A stretch of DNA of 64,000 nt from Abditibacterium sp. (GTDB lineage: Bacteria; Armatimonadota; Abditibacteriia; Abditibacteriales; Abditibacteriaceae), in NCBI GenBank assembly GCA_030448265.1, contig JAUJNG010000012.1, positions 1 to 64,000 of the forward strand. Direction: 5' to 3'. The first letter of the stretch is position 1. Each line of letters starts with the position of its first letter. This document shows, piece after piece, positions 1-7,598 of the stretch. Position numbers and translations under genes: made by a program. The notes under the pieces were generated by a model, which was not told the origin of the DNA, made no database searches, and saw only the letters and a list, made by a program, of their open reading frames with translations.

Positions 1-130
1 AATGAGTTTAGTTTGTTGTTTTTTTTGTGTTTTTTTTTTTTTGTGTGTTTTTTTGTGTGTTTTTTTGTTTTTTTTTTTTTTTTTTTTTTTTTTTTGGGGT
101 TTTTGGGTTTTGGTTGCTGCGGGGGGGGTG
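1..130. other. T/G homopolymer tract at window start
   Basis: Almost pure T with scattered G, including an uninterrupted T run of about 30, followed by G-runs and then C-runs up to ~175. This is unlike anything else in the window. Two open frames run through it but encode only poly-Phe/Cys/Val and are not credible. It is most likely a contig-end sequencing or assembly artefact. Confidence 0.7.
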
Positions 131-225
131 TTTTTGCTCTTCTTGTCGCACCCCGGGCGCCCCCCCAACAAAAACAACCCCGCACACTCAACGACGCAAG
201 TCCTAACTCTGAAAGGAACACAAAA

Positions 226-1749
226 ATGAACCCGATTTTCCCTCATCACGCCGCGCGGCGCTTCGATTTAAAAACCCTGGTGGCAGGCGCGGCGCTGTGC
301 GCGGCGCCGCTCCTCTCAACAAGTGCGGCGCAGGCGCAGCAAACCGCGCCGCAAACACCTGCGCTCAAGAAAAACGTGTTGTTCATCGTCGCCGACGATT
401 TGAACACCCATCTCGGCGCCTATGGCCATCCTCTGGTGCAAAGTCCCAACATTGACCGCTTGGCCGCGCGGGGCACGAGATTCGACCGCGCCTATACCCA
501 GTCGCCGCACTGCGGGCCGTCGCGCGCCAGTCTTTTGACCGGACTGCGGCCCGACACCACCGGCTTTTATGGCAACGACGCCAAAGTCGCGGCGGCTTTT
601 CCGCAAATCGTCACCCTGCCGCGCCTGTTTCACCAGAACGGCTACTACACGGCGCGGTCGGGCAAGATTTTCCATCAGGGCGTCGGCCCGCCCTGGCTCG
701 GTGTCGATGGGCCGGACGACAAGGAAGCGTGGGACGAGCGTCTCAATCCCAACTGGACGGCGCGCGGGCGCGGGGGCAAACACCTCAACCTCAACCCTGG
801 GCATCACGGCGGGAGCGCCCTGGACACGCTCGAATCGGCGGGCGACGACGAGGATCATCCCGATGGCCAGACCGCCAAATTCATGGTCGAAAAGCTGCGC
901 GAACGCGCCAGGGACAAAAAACCGTTTTTTCTGGCGGCGGGGTTTTATATGCCGCACGTTCCGTTGTGGGCACCGGCCAAATACTTCGCGCCTTATTCGG
1001 TCGAGAAAATCCAGCTTCCGGCCAACACTTCGCTCGAAGGCAAGCCGCCCGCCGCGTTTTCCGAAAAACCTGATTTCGGCTTGAACCTCGAACAGCAAAA
1101 ACTGGCGACGCGCGCTTATTACGCCTCGACAACGTTTATGGACGCCCAGGTCGGCAAAGTTCTGGACGAACTGGAGCGTTCGGGACTGGCTCAAAATACT
1201 ATCGTGGTGTTCTGGGGCGATCACGGGTTTCACCTCGGCAGCCACCGGATGTGGAACAAGCGCACGCTGTTCGAGGATTCGACGCGCGCGCCGCTCATCA
1301 TCTTCGACCCCTCGCAAAAAGCGCGCGGCGCCGTGGTGACGACGCCGGTCGAGTTTCTGGACGTTTACCCGACTCTGGTCGAAGTCTGCGATTTGCCGCG
1401 CCCGCCGCAAACCTTGGAGGGCCTGAGTCTGCGCCCGCTTCTGGACGACCCGACCACGCTCTTCAAAGACGCTGCTTTCAGCCAAATCGGGCGCCCCGCG
1501 AGCGCGACGGGGCCGGAGTTCATGGGCCGCAGCGTGCGAATCCCGCGCTATCGCTACACCGAGTGGGAAGCAGGGCGCCAGGGCGTCGAACTTTACGATT
1601 ACCAGGCCGACCCGCTCGAAACCAAGAATTTGGCGTCCGATCCAAGTCGCGCGCCCATCGTGGCGCAGATGCAGAGTTTGCTGCATCGGGTGATGCCTCC
1701 CACGTTCAAGCGGCCCCAGCCACCGGCTGCGGCGAAGGCCAGCGAATAA
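226..1749 (+). CDS. Exported sulfatase, iduronate-2-sulfatase-like
   Basis: Cys-type sulfatase of the alkaline phosphatase superfamily, 507 aa. Residues 1-43 form a Sec signal peptide ending AAQAQQ. The Asp pair in FIVADDLN begins the metal site, and C96 of CGPSR is the cysteine that FGE converts to formylglycine. The GDHGFHLGSHRMW segment is the later metal-binding motif, and the layout resembles iduronate-2-sulfatases. The ATG at 226 is chosen because GAAAGGA lies ten bases upstream and a signal peptide follows; the open frame extends upstream into the poly-T tract, which is not credible. It is the only one of six sulfatases here with a clear export signal, so it should act outside the cytoplasm. 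The substrate is unknown; the neighbours suggest a sulfated polysaccharide. Confidence 0.93.
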   Translation: MNPIFPHHAARRFDLKTLVAGAALCAAPLLSTSAAQAQQTAPQTPALKKNVLFIVADDLNTHLGAYGHPLVQSPNIDRLAARGTRFDRAYTQSPHCGPSRASLLTGLRPDTTGFYGNDAKVAAAFPQIVTLPRLFHQNGYYTARSGKIFHQGVGPPWLGVDGPDDKEAWDERLNPNWTARGRGGKHLNLNPGHHGGSALDTLESAGDDEDHPDGQTAKFMVEKLRERARDKKPFFLAAGFYMPHVPLWAPAKYFAPYSVEKIQLPANTSLEGKPPAAFSEKPDFGLNLEQQKLATRAYYASTTFMDAQVGKVLDELERSGLAQNTIVVFWGDHGFHLGSHRMWNKRTLFEDSTRAPLIIFDPSQKARGAVVTTPVEFLDVYPTLVEVCDLPRPPQTLEGLSLRPLLDDPTTLFKDAAFSQIGRPASATGPEFMGRSVRIPRYRYTEWEAGRQGVELYDYQADPLETKNLASDPSRAPIVAQMQSLLHRVMPPTFKRPQPPAAAKASE

Positions 1750-2010
1750 ATTCGCCGCAAGAAAACGAAACCTGCCTTCGCAGGTTGACAAACGCAATTT
1801 GCTATCTCAACAGCAGAATTGTCATTCCGAGGAGGCACGACGAGGAATCAGTAGGGCTGTCCACCGATTTGCTGTTAATTGGCCAAAGCTGTCACTGATT
1901 CCTCGTCGTGCCTCCTCGGAATGACAACGCTATCAAACAGTCCGCCTGCGCGGACTAACGCCCAACCTGCGAAGGCAGGTTTCGTATCTTTGCGGCGAAT
2001 TCATTCGCTG
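1741..2010. repeat. Nested palindromic element (one inverted repeat inside another)
   Basis: The outer arms (1741-1793 and 1962-2010) carry the words TTCGCCGCAAG and CCTGCCTTCGCAGG and their complements. Between them sits a second inverted repeat (1819-1853 and 1893-1926) built on CCGAGGAGGCACGACGAGG. The left outer arm overlaps the sulfatase stop codon, and the right arm ends 11 bases before the next start. The outer family recurs at 6350, 13151, 22625, 30207 and 33122; the inner family recurs at 38756. Confidence 0.9.
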
Positions 2011-2021
2011 CAACCATTCCC

Positions 2022-3902
2022 ATGCAAAAAACACTCTTTCACACTCTCCCCCTCGTCATGCTGGCGATAGGCTGCACCGCTTCGCGCGTGCCCGCACAAA
2101 CGGCACCCGTCGCCGATCCCGCCGCCAACAACGACGCGATGGCCGCCATCAACCCGCAAGATCTGGTGTCGGTCGGCGACGGCAAAAGCGCGCCCGCCGT
2201 CGTGCCGCTCAAAAAGACCAACTATCCGGTTCCCGCCGGTGCCATTTTCGTGTCACCCGACGGAAAAACCAATGCCACCGGAACTCAGAACGCGCCGACA
2301 TCGCTTCAAAACGCGCTCAAAATCGCGCCCGCCGGTGCGACCATCGTTTTCAGGGGCGGCACTTATCGCGGTTTGGACAGCCTCCTCGCGCCGCGCCGCG
2401 TGACGTTTCAGGCCGCGCGGGGCGAAGCGCCCTGGATCAAGGGCAGCGTTATCGTCACCGGCTGGGTGCGCGACGGCAGCGCCTGGCGCAAAGACAATTG
2501 GACGCACAAGTTCGGCGCTTCGCCGCGCATCGGGCCGGAATACGTCGATCCCAAATTCCCGCTCGCCGGTGAGCGCGACATGGTGTTTTTGAACGACCAG
2601 GCGCTCCAGCAGGTCGCCACGCGCGCCGAAGTCGGGCCTGGCAGCTTTTTCGTCGATGGCAAGGCCCAAAAACTCTTCATCGGCGACGATCCGAGCGGCA
2701 AGGTCGTCGAAGCCGCCGTTTACGAGCAGGGCCTCCAAATCTGGAAAAACGGCCCCAACGACCCGACCGGCAGCATCGTGCGCGGTCTGGGCTTCGCGCA
2801 CTACGGCGATCAGGGTCTCACGGTTCGCGCGCCCAATGTTTTGATCGAAGACAATACTTTCGCCTGGAGCGGGCAGCGCGGCATGAACATCTACGACGCG
2901 CCGCACGCGGTCATTCGCGGCAACGCGTTCGTGGCCAATTCGCGCGTCGGACTGCGCGCTTCGCGCAACCGGCGTTTGGTGGTCGAAAACAACCTCTTCG
3001 CCTGGAACAACGTCGATAGATGGCGCCCCGCCTGGGACGCGGCGGGCGTCAAAATCACCAACATGGATTATGGCGCGCAGGATGGCCTGCTGTTTCGCGG
3101 CAACCTCGCCGAAAACAATGCTGCCACCGGCGTGTGGCTCGACATCGATGTCAACGATGCCGTGGTCGTCCACAACATCGCGCGCCGCAATCAGGGCATC
3201 GGCATCTTTTTCGAGATCTCTGATAAAGCCATCATCGCCTTCAACCTCTCCTACGAAAACGGCATGGGCGTGATGGTCTCCAACGCGCGCAACGCCCGCG
3301 TCTGGAACAACACCCTGGTCAACAACGGAAGCAACATTTTGGTCAAAGAATCGGGCCGCATCAGCAAAATCGAGGGCAATATCGCGGGCACCAACAAAGG
3401 CGAGATGTTCGCCACCACGGGCAACCAGTTTTTCAACAACATCCTCGCCGGTGTGCGCGGCCAGTCGAAGAACCCGCTCTTCAATGCCGGAGATTCGATT
3501 GGCCCCACCAGCGATATGGTCGTCGCCTCAGATTTTAACCTCTATGTGCGGCCCGACTCGTCGCCGGTGCCCTTCGCAAGCTGGTCGAACTCCAAACAGG
3601 AGATTGCCCCCTGGCAGGAAGGCGCGCCCAAACCGGTGATGTATCAAACGCTCGCCGATTTTTCGCAAGCCACCGGCCTGGAAAAAAACGGTGTTTTCCG
3701 CGCGGGCGCGCAGAGTGAAATCTCGCCGTTCGTGGGTTGGGAAAAGGAGAATTTTCGTCCGCGCTCGGCCTCGGCTGTGGCGGGCGCGGCTCCCTTGCCC
3801 GAAGACGTGGCCAAAGCCGCCGGAGTGCCCCGAAACATTGGTTTTAAAGGCGCGCTGGCGCCGGTGATTTCGCAAGTTCGGACGGGTTCGGCGGCGCAGT
3901 AA
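2022..3902 (+). CDS. Parallel beta-helix lipoprotein, pectate-lyase-like fold
   Basis: Lipoprotein of 626 aa. The signal ends with the lipobox LAIGC, so the mature protein should be lipid-anchored at Cys18. After a Pro/Ala-rich linker, 'GAIFVSPDG' starts the segment typical of right-handed parallel beta-helix proteins (DUF1565-like: ATGTQNAPTSLQNALKIAPAG). Repeated Asn-rich rungs (RGNAF, VENNLF, FRGNLAENN, WNNTLVNNG) run from about residue 270 to 460. Such folds occur in polysaccharide lyases and uronan epimerases; the catalytic type cannot be told from sequence. It is a paralogue of the protein at 7599-9434, sharing the 'TGLEKNG' and C-terminal 'AAGVPRNIGFKGAL' segments. No strong Shine-Dalgarno site is visible before the ATG. 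Confidence 0.85.
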   Translation: MQKTLFHTLPLVMLAIGCTASRVPAQTAPVADPAANNDAMAAINPQDLVSVGDGKSAPAVVPLKKTNYPVPAGAIFVSPDGKTNATGTQNAPTSLQNALKIAPAGATIVFRGGTYRGLDSLLAPRRVTFQAARGEAPWIKGSVIVTGWVRDGSAWRKDNWTHKFGASPRIGPEYVDPKFPLAGERDMVFLNDQALQQVATRAEVGPGSFFVDGKAQKLFIGDDPSGKVVEAAVYEQGLQIWKNGPNDPTGSIVRGLGFAHYGDQGLTVRAPNVLIEDNTFAWSGQRGMNIYDAPHAVIRGNAFVANSRVGLRASRNRRLVVENNLFAWNNVDRWRPAWDAAGVKITNMDYGAQDGLLFRGNLAENNAATGVWLDIDVNDAVVVHNIARRNQGIGIFFEISDKAIIAFNLSYENGMGVMVSNARNARVWNNTLVNNGSNILVKESGRISKIEGNIAGTNKGEMFATTGNQFFNNILAGVRGQSKNPLFNAGDSIGPTSDMVVASDFNLYVRPDSSPVPFASWSNSKQEIAPWQEGAPKPVMYQTLADFSQATGLEKNGVFRAGAQSEISPFVGWEKENFRPRSASAVAGAAPLPEDVAKAAGVPRNIGFKGALAPVISQVRTGSAAQ

Positions 3903-3930
3903 AAAGGGAAGTGGAAGCAGTTGAATTTTT

Positions 3931-4148
3931 CACCGCAGAGACGCGGAGACGCAGAGATTTTAAAAGTCAGTTTGTAGGGCAATGACTTGTCATTGCCGCT
4001 GGTCATTGCCGCTGGTCATTGCCGCTGGTCAGCACCCCTGTCACGTTTTGAGTGCCGTCGAAGGGAACTGCGAGTTCAAGCGGTAATGACAAGTCGTTAC
4101 CTTACAAACTGACTTTTAAAATCTCTGCGTCTCCGCGTCTCTGCGGTG
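3931..4148. repeat. Long palindrome (CAGAGACG family) with internal 13-bp tandem repeat
   Basis: The left arm begins CACCGCAGAGACGCGG and the right arm mirrors it, ending at 4148; the match continues inward through AAAATC/TTTGTA. The loop holds three perfect copies of CATTGCCGCTGGT (3991-4029). The CAGAGAC core recurs at 18444-18540, and one lone arm lies at about 12222. Confidence 0.88.
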
Positions 4149-4189
4149 AAATTTAGGCCATCAAGCGGCGCCAAGTGCTGTATAATTTC

Positions 4190-4203
4190 GGTAACCGATT
4201 ACC
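4190..4203. promoter_or_regulatory. LacI-type operator, GGTAACCGATTACC
   Basis: A 14-bp near-perfect palindrome with a central CG, the shape expected of a LacI/GalR operator. It lies 26 bases before the start of the Tat-exported protein and just downstream of a TATAAT-like box at 4181. Nearly the same word, GGTAATCGTTTACC, occurs at 25283. A LacI-family gene is present at 42475-43575; that it binds here is inference. Confidence 0.5.
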
Positions 4204-4228
4204 AAAAACGCGAACCGAGGAGAAATGG

Positions 4229-6322
4229 ATGTCGAATCTCAGTCGCAGAACCTTTATCGGCGGCGTGGCCGCCACTGGCGCGCTGCTGCCAGGCGTCCTG
4301 CTTCCATCCGAAGAAGCCGAGGCGCAGCAGGCGGCAGGCGCCCAGCCGCGCCCGCAAGCGCCATCCGATTGGTATGAGAAGAGTTTTTATCTGCTGCATC
4401 TCGACCATCACACCAGGGAAAAAGACCCCGTAGGGCGCGACGCCGATCCCGCCGAAACCGCGCGTTTGATCGCCCTCTCGCGGCCCGATGTGATGCAGAT
4501 TCACGCCAAGGGCGCGCCTGGCTGGACGACTTATCCCTCCCAAATCGGCCACACGCCGCCAGGTCTGGTGCGCGACGTGCAGCAGGTCTGGCAGGGTATC
4601 GCGCACCGCGACGGGGTGGCGTATTCAATTTATTACAACCTGGGCCGCGACGGGGAGATCATGCGCCGTCGTCCAGAGTGGAACCGCCACAAGGCCGATG
4701 GCACGCTCCACGACCGCGCGCTGTGCTACCATTCGGGCGTCGCAGAAGGCTATCTGTGGCCGCAAATCGAAGAGATCATCGCGCGCTACGATCCCGACGG
4801 TTTGTGGTTCGACGGCTCCTGTTTCACCATCACGACCTGCTACTGCGAGTCGTGCCGCGCGCGTTTTCGGCGCGAAAACGGTCTGGAACTGCCCAAAACG
4901 CCCGACGAAGCCGGCTGGGACGCTTTCAAGGAGATGCAGCGCCAGATTTACCGCGAATTTCTGGCGGGAACGGCGCGGGTGATTCGCGCCCGAAGTCCGC
5001 GCTGTCACATCGTGGTCAACTTCGCGCATTCGCTTCATATGCCCGAAGACGCGGGCGATTGGGTCGATTCGCTGAGCGGCGACATCGCCAACGATGTCGA
5101 TCAGCTTTCGCGGCAGGCGCACTGGTATGACGGCCAGGCCAAACCTTTCGACCTGATGACCACCTGTTTCGTTCAGATGGGCGAGGCCGGACGCCAGCCC
5201 AAACCGCGTGGCCAGATCGAGCAGGAAATGGCGATCATCGTCGCCAACGGCGGGCGCTATCACGCCTGGGATAATCCGACTTCGGGCGGAAGCGGCCTCT
5301 CGCGCGAACATATGGAAGCCCTGGCGCGCGATGTCGCGCCGTTTTTACGGGCGCGGCGGGGATGGTGCCTGGGTGAGCGGGTGCCGTCGGTCTCGCTGCT
5401 GCTGTCGCGCGCTTCGCACTACGCCGCGACGCGCAGCTCAGACACCTGTTTTCCCGACGCGATGCGCCATCCGGCGTGGCGCGGGTTGAGCGAGACTTGC
5501 CGCCAGAGCCACCTCGATTACGAAGCGATTTCATCCGATCAACTGGCGCGGGGCGAAATCCGAACGGGAGCGATTATCGCCGAAGACGCCGCCGCGCTCA
5601 GCGATGCCGATGTCGAAGGTTTGCGCGCGTTTGTGGCGCGCGGCGGCACGCTGATGCTGACGGGAAACGGCGTTCGGGCCGGCAATCTGGGCGATTTATT
5701 TGGCCTGCAAGCGGGAGAAATATCGGAAATTGAAGAGTGGAGCGCCGTTTTAGGTGGCCAAACACTCGCTTTGCGCTCCCGATTCGAGCGCGCCGCGCCT
5801 TTGGCGGGAACCGAAATTCTGCTGGCGGGACGCGACGCCAACGGCGCAACTCATCCGCTCGTGACGCGCCGCCCCATCGGGCGCGGGGAGGCGATTGCGA
5901 TCTTGTTTCCCGCTTTCACCCCCGCTGCGGGCCTCACGGTTCCCGACGCGCTGCGCGCCTGGCTGCTCGAACAGGCGCGGCCCCAAATGGCGCGCGCGGT
6001 GCAAAGCATTGATGCGCCCGCCACGCTCGAACTGGTGCTGCGCCGCAAGGGGCGCGACCATGTTTTGCACGGCGTCAACCACCACGCCGGAGAGCGCGAA
6101 GAGTTTCGCCGCTTCAATCCTGGCCTTCCCAACCGCCGCATCACGCAATTCGCGCCGGTTGCGGCGTGCCGCGTTGTGGTGACGTTGCCGTCGCGCCCCG
6201 CGCGTCTTTCTTTGGAGCCGCAAAGTCAAGTTCTGGAAGGCTGGACGTGGCAAAACAGGCGCTGCGAATTCGTGATGCCGCCCTTTGAGATTCATCAAAT
6301 GGTAGTGTTTCACGCGGCGTGA
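4229..6322 (+). CDS. Tat-exported glycoside-hydrolase-like protein (GH29/GH42-like)
   Basis: Protein of 697 aa beginning with a twin-arginine signal, SRRTFIGG, followed by a hydrophobic stretch to about residue 33. The catalytic-barrel half (residues ~45-400) has YSIYYNLGRDGE and PDGLWFDGS, a pattern seen in fucosidase-like and hypothetical GH families, followed by a CYCESC motif. Residues ~440-600 match the beta-galactosidase trimerisation-type domain (AIIAEDAAALSDADVEGLR, GGTLMLTGNG). The ATG at 4229 is chosen for GAGGAGAA upstream and because the Tat motif falls at residues 6-7; an upstream in-frame ATG at 4175 would bury the signal. The true sugar specificity is unknown. A LacI-type operator lies just upstream, so expression is probably sugar-responsive. 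Confidence 0.8.
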   Translation: MSNLSRRTFIGGVAATGALLPGVLLPSEEAEAQQAAGAQPRPQAPSDWYEKSFYLLHLDHHTREKDPVGRDADPAETARLIALSRPDVMQIHAKGAPGWTTYPSQIGHTPPGLVRDVQQVWQGIAHRDGVAYSIYYNLGRDGEIMRRRPEWNRHKADGTLHDRALCYHSGVAEGYLWPQIEEIIARYDPDGLWFDGSCFTITTCYCESCRARFRRENGLELPKTPDEAGWDAFKEMQRQIYREFLAGTARVIRARSPRCHIVVNFAHSLHMPEDAGDWVDSLSGDIANDVDQLSRQAHWYDGQAKPFDLMTTCFVQMGEAGRQPKPRGQIEQEMAIIVANGGRYHAWDNPTSGGSGLSREHMEALARDVAPFLRARRGWCLGERVPSVSLLLSRASHYAATRSSDTCFPDAMRHPAWRGLSETCRQSHLDYEAISSDQLARGEIRTGAIIAEDAAALSDADVEGLRAFVARGGTLMLTGNGVRAGNLGDLFGLQAGEISEIEEWSAVLGGQTLALRSRFERAAPLAGTEILLAGRDANGATHPLVTRRPIGRGEAIAILFPAFTPAAGLTVPDALRAWLLEQARPQMARAVQSIDAPATLELVLRRKGRDHVLHGVNHHAGEREEFRRFNPGLPNRRITQFAPVAACRVVVTLPSRPARLSLEPQSQVLEGWTWQNRRCEFVMPPFEIHQMVVFHAA

Positions 6323-6349
6323 GCAAGGAGGAACCACTGCCAGATTATC

Positions 6350-6469
6350 CGAAGAGGCAGCGAATGAATTCGCCGCAAGACAACGAAACCTGCCTTCGCA
6401 GGTTGGGGCATTAGTCCGCGCAGGCGGACTTCGCTTTTCTTTGCGGCGAATTTATTCGCTGCCTCTTCG
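6350..6469. repeat. Palindromic element, TTCGCCGCAAG family
   Basis: Outer arms CGAAGAGGCAGCGAAT and its complement enclose TTCGCCGCAAG and CCTGCCTTCGCAGG / CCGCGCAGGCGG hairpins. It is the same family as 1741-2010 and lies between convergently readable, same-strand genes. Confidence 0.88.
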
Positions 6470-6549
6470 AACAACCCTTACAGCCCAAAATGGGCGAGTC
6501 GAAAACTAACATCTCACTTCGAGTGAGAAAACCATTCAACGAGAGCACC

Positions 6550-7287
6550 ATGAAACTTTCACCCACTCAAATCGAGCAGTATCAAGAAGAGGGCTACGTC
6601 ATGCTGGGGCGCGTTCTCAGCGACGCACAACTCGAAGGCTTGCGCCAGGAAGAAGCGCGCTTTCGGGAGGCGCGCGGCGTCAACAACGAGCGGCCTGGCA
6701 CCCACTTTTTTAGCAAAATGGCGCCCTACTCGCCGGTGTTGCGCGAAGTCATCACGCGCGGCGCGCACGTCGAGGCGCTGCCGCAGTTGCAGGGCACGCC
6801 CAACGTGGCGTTTCGACACGACCAGTTCGTCACCAAAATGCCCGACCGCAATTCGCAAAAAAGCGAGTTTCCCTGGCATCAGGACGAAGGCTACGAACCG
6901 GTCACGCCGCCTCTGGGCGTCACGGTGTGGATGGCGCTCGACGATATGACGCTCGAAAACGGCTGCATCTGGGTGATTCCTGGCAGCCACAAACAGGGCC
7001 GTCTGGAACACGAAGCGCGCGGCGAGGACGGCTATTTGACCCTCCCCATCGAAGGCGACGGCGTGCCCGCGATTATGAAAGCGGGCGAAGCGATTGCCTT
7101 CACCGGCCTGACGCTGCACCGCTCCAAATACAATCGCACCGAAGGCATCCGCCGCGCCTTTTTCGTGGGCTACACCGACGCCGCCGCGACTTATCAGGCG
7201 CGCAACATGGCCGAACCCAAACCCGTCGTCGGCTCGCCCCACGCCTGGGTGGTGTGCGGAAGCGCGCCGATGCCGTCAAAGCGATAA
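6550..7287 (+). CDS. Phytanoyl-CoA dioxygenase (PhyH) family protein
   Basis: Non-haem Fe(II)/2-oxoglutarate-dependent oxygenase of 245 aa, close to the family's usual size. The metal triad is visible: H-x-D in WHQDEGY near residue 112, and the distal His in AFTGLTLHRSKYN near residue 190, with an Arg nearby (RRAFFVGYT) to hold 2-oxoglutarate. CIWVIPGSHKQG is the typical loop between them. The ATG at 6550 fits the family N-terminus (QYQEEGYVML); a longer upstream frame adds no conserved sequence. Substrate unknown. PhyH proteins are frequent neighbours of sulfatases in planctomycete-like genomes, but a shared pathway is inference. Confidence 0.9.
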   Translation: MKLSPTQIEQYQEEGYVMLGRVLSDAQLEGLRQEEARFREARGVNNERPGTHFFSKMAPYSPVLREVITRGAHVEALPQLQGTPNVAFRHDQFVTKMPDRNSQKSEFPWHQDEGYEPVTPPLGVTVWMALDDMTLENGCIWVIPGSHKQGRLEHEARGEDGYLTLPIEGDGVPAIMKAGEAIAFTGLTLHRSKYNRTEGIRRAFFVGYTDAAATYQARNMAEPKPVVGSPHAWVVCGSAPMPSKR

Positions 7288-7324
7288 ATTGGCGACGGAC
7301 AAGCGAACAAGAAGATGGAGCGGC

Positions 7325-7390
7325 GCACCGGCGTGGAAAGGCCGCTTCATCGACGGCGCGCAGTTGCAGGAGATGAGTTTTCTCTGTTAT
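7325..7390 (+). pseudogene. Remnant of a fucosidase-like gene
   Basis: About twenty codons reading AWKGRFIDGAQLQEMSFL closely match AWQGRFIDGAQLQILSFL in the intact gene at 9568-10587 (near 10348), at both DNA and protein level. The frame then reaches a stop. Nothing of the rest of the gene is visible, so this looks like the stub of a deleted paralogue or a short gene-conversion tract. Confidence 0.55.
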
Positions 7391-7414
7391 TGCAAGTCCG
7401 ATTAGCTTGGTCTA

Positions 7415-7486
7415 TAGGGACACGGCGTGCCGTGTCCGTTCGACACACTGCCAGTCTTCCAGTGGACACGGCACGCCGTGTCCCTA
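7415..7486. repeat. Palindromic element, TAGGGACACGGC family
   Basis: Arms TAGGGACACGGCGTGCCG... and the mirrored ...CCGTGTCCCTA; each arm is itself palindromic. The same family occurs at 21006-21088 and, nested, at 25320-25646. The rest of the 311-base gap between genes holds only the fucosidase-like remnant at 7325. Confidence 0.85.
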
Positions 7487-7598
7487 CGGACAAAACTATT
7501 CGGAAACGCTATATCAGCGCGCTCCAAGCCAAATCCTGACGAAATTCACCTTCCATTTCCATCGCCGCGCCATTGAAATAACCGCAAGCACCTTCACC

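Noticed and set aside
2..229. ORFs in the poly-T tract
   Set aside because: They encode only Phe/Cys/Val runs from a homopolymer stretch.
316..1797. Long minus-strand ORF antisense to the first sulfatase (493 aa)
   Set aside because: Arg/Ala/Pro-rich mirror of a GC-rich gene with no recognisable motif; the plus strand encodes a clear sulfatase. The same applies to long antisense frames over 7509-9194, 28295-30166, 31118-32548 and 50004-51680.
3991..4029. Three 13-bp direct repeats as a CRISPR array
   Set aside because: Repeats are contiguous without spacers and no cas gene is present; simple tandem repeat inside a palindrome loop.
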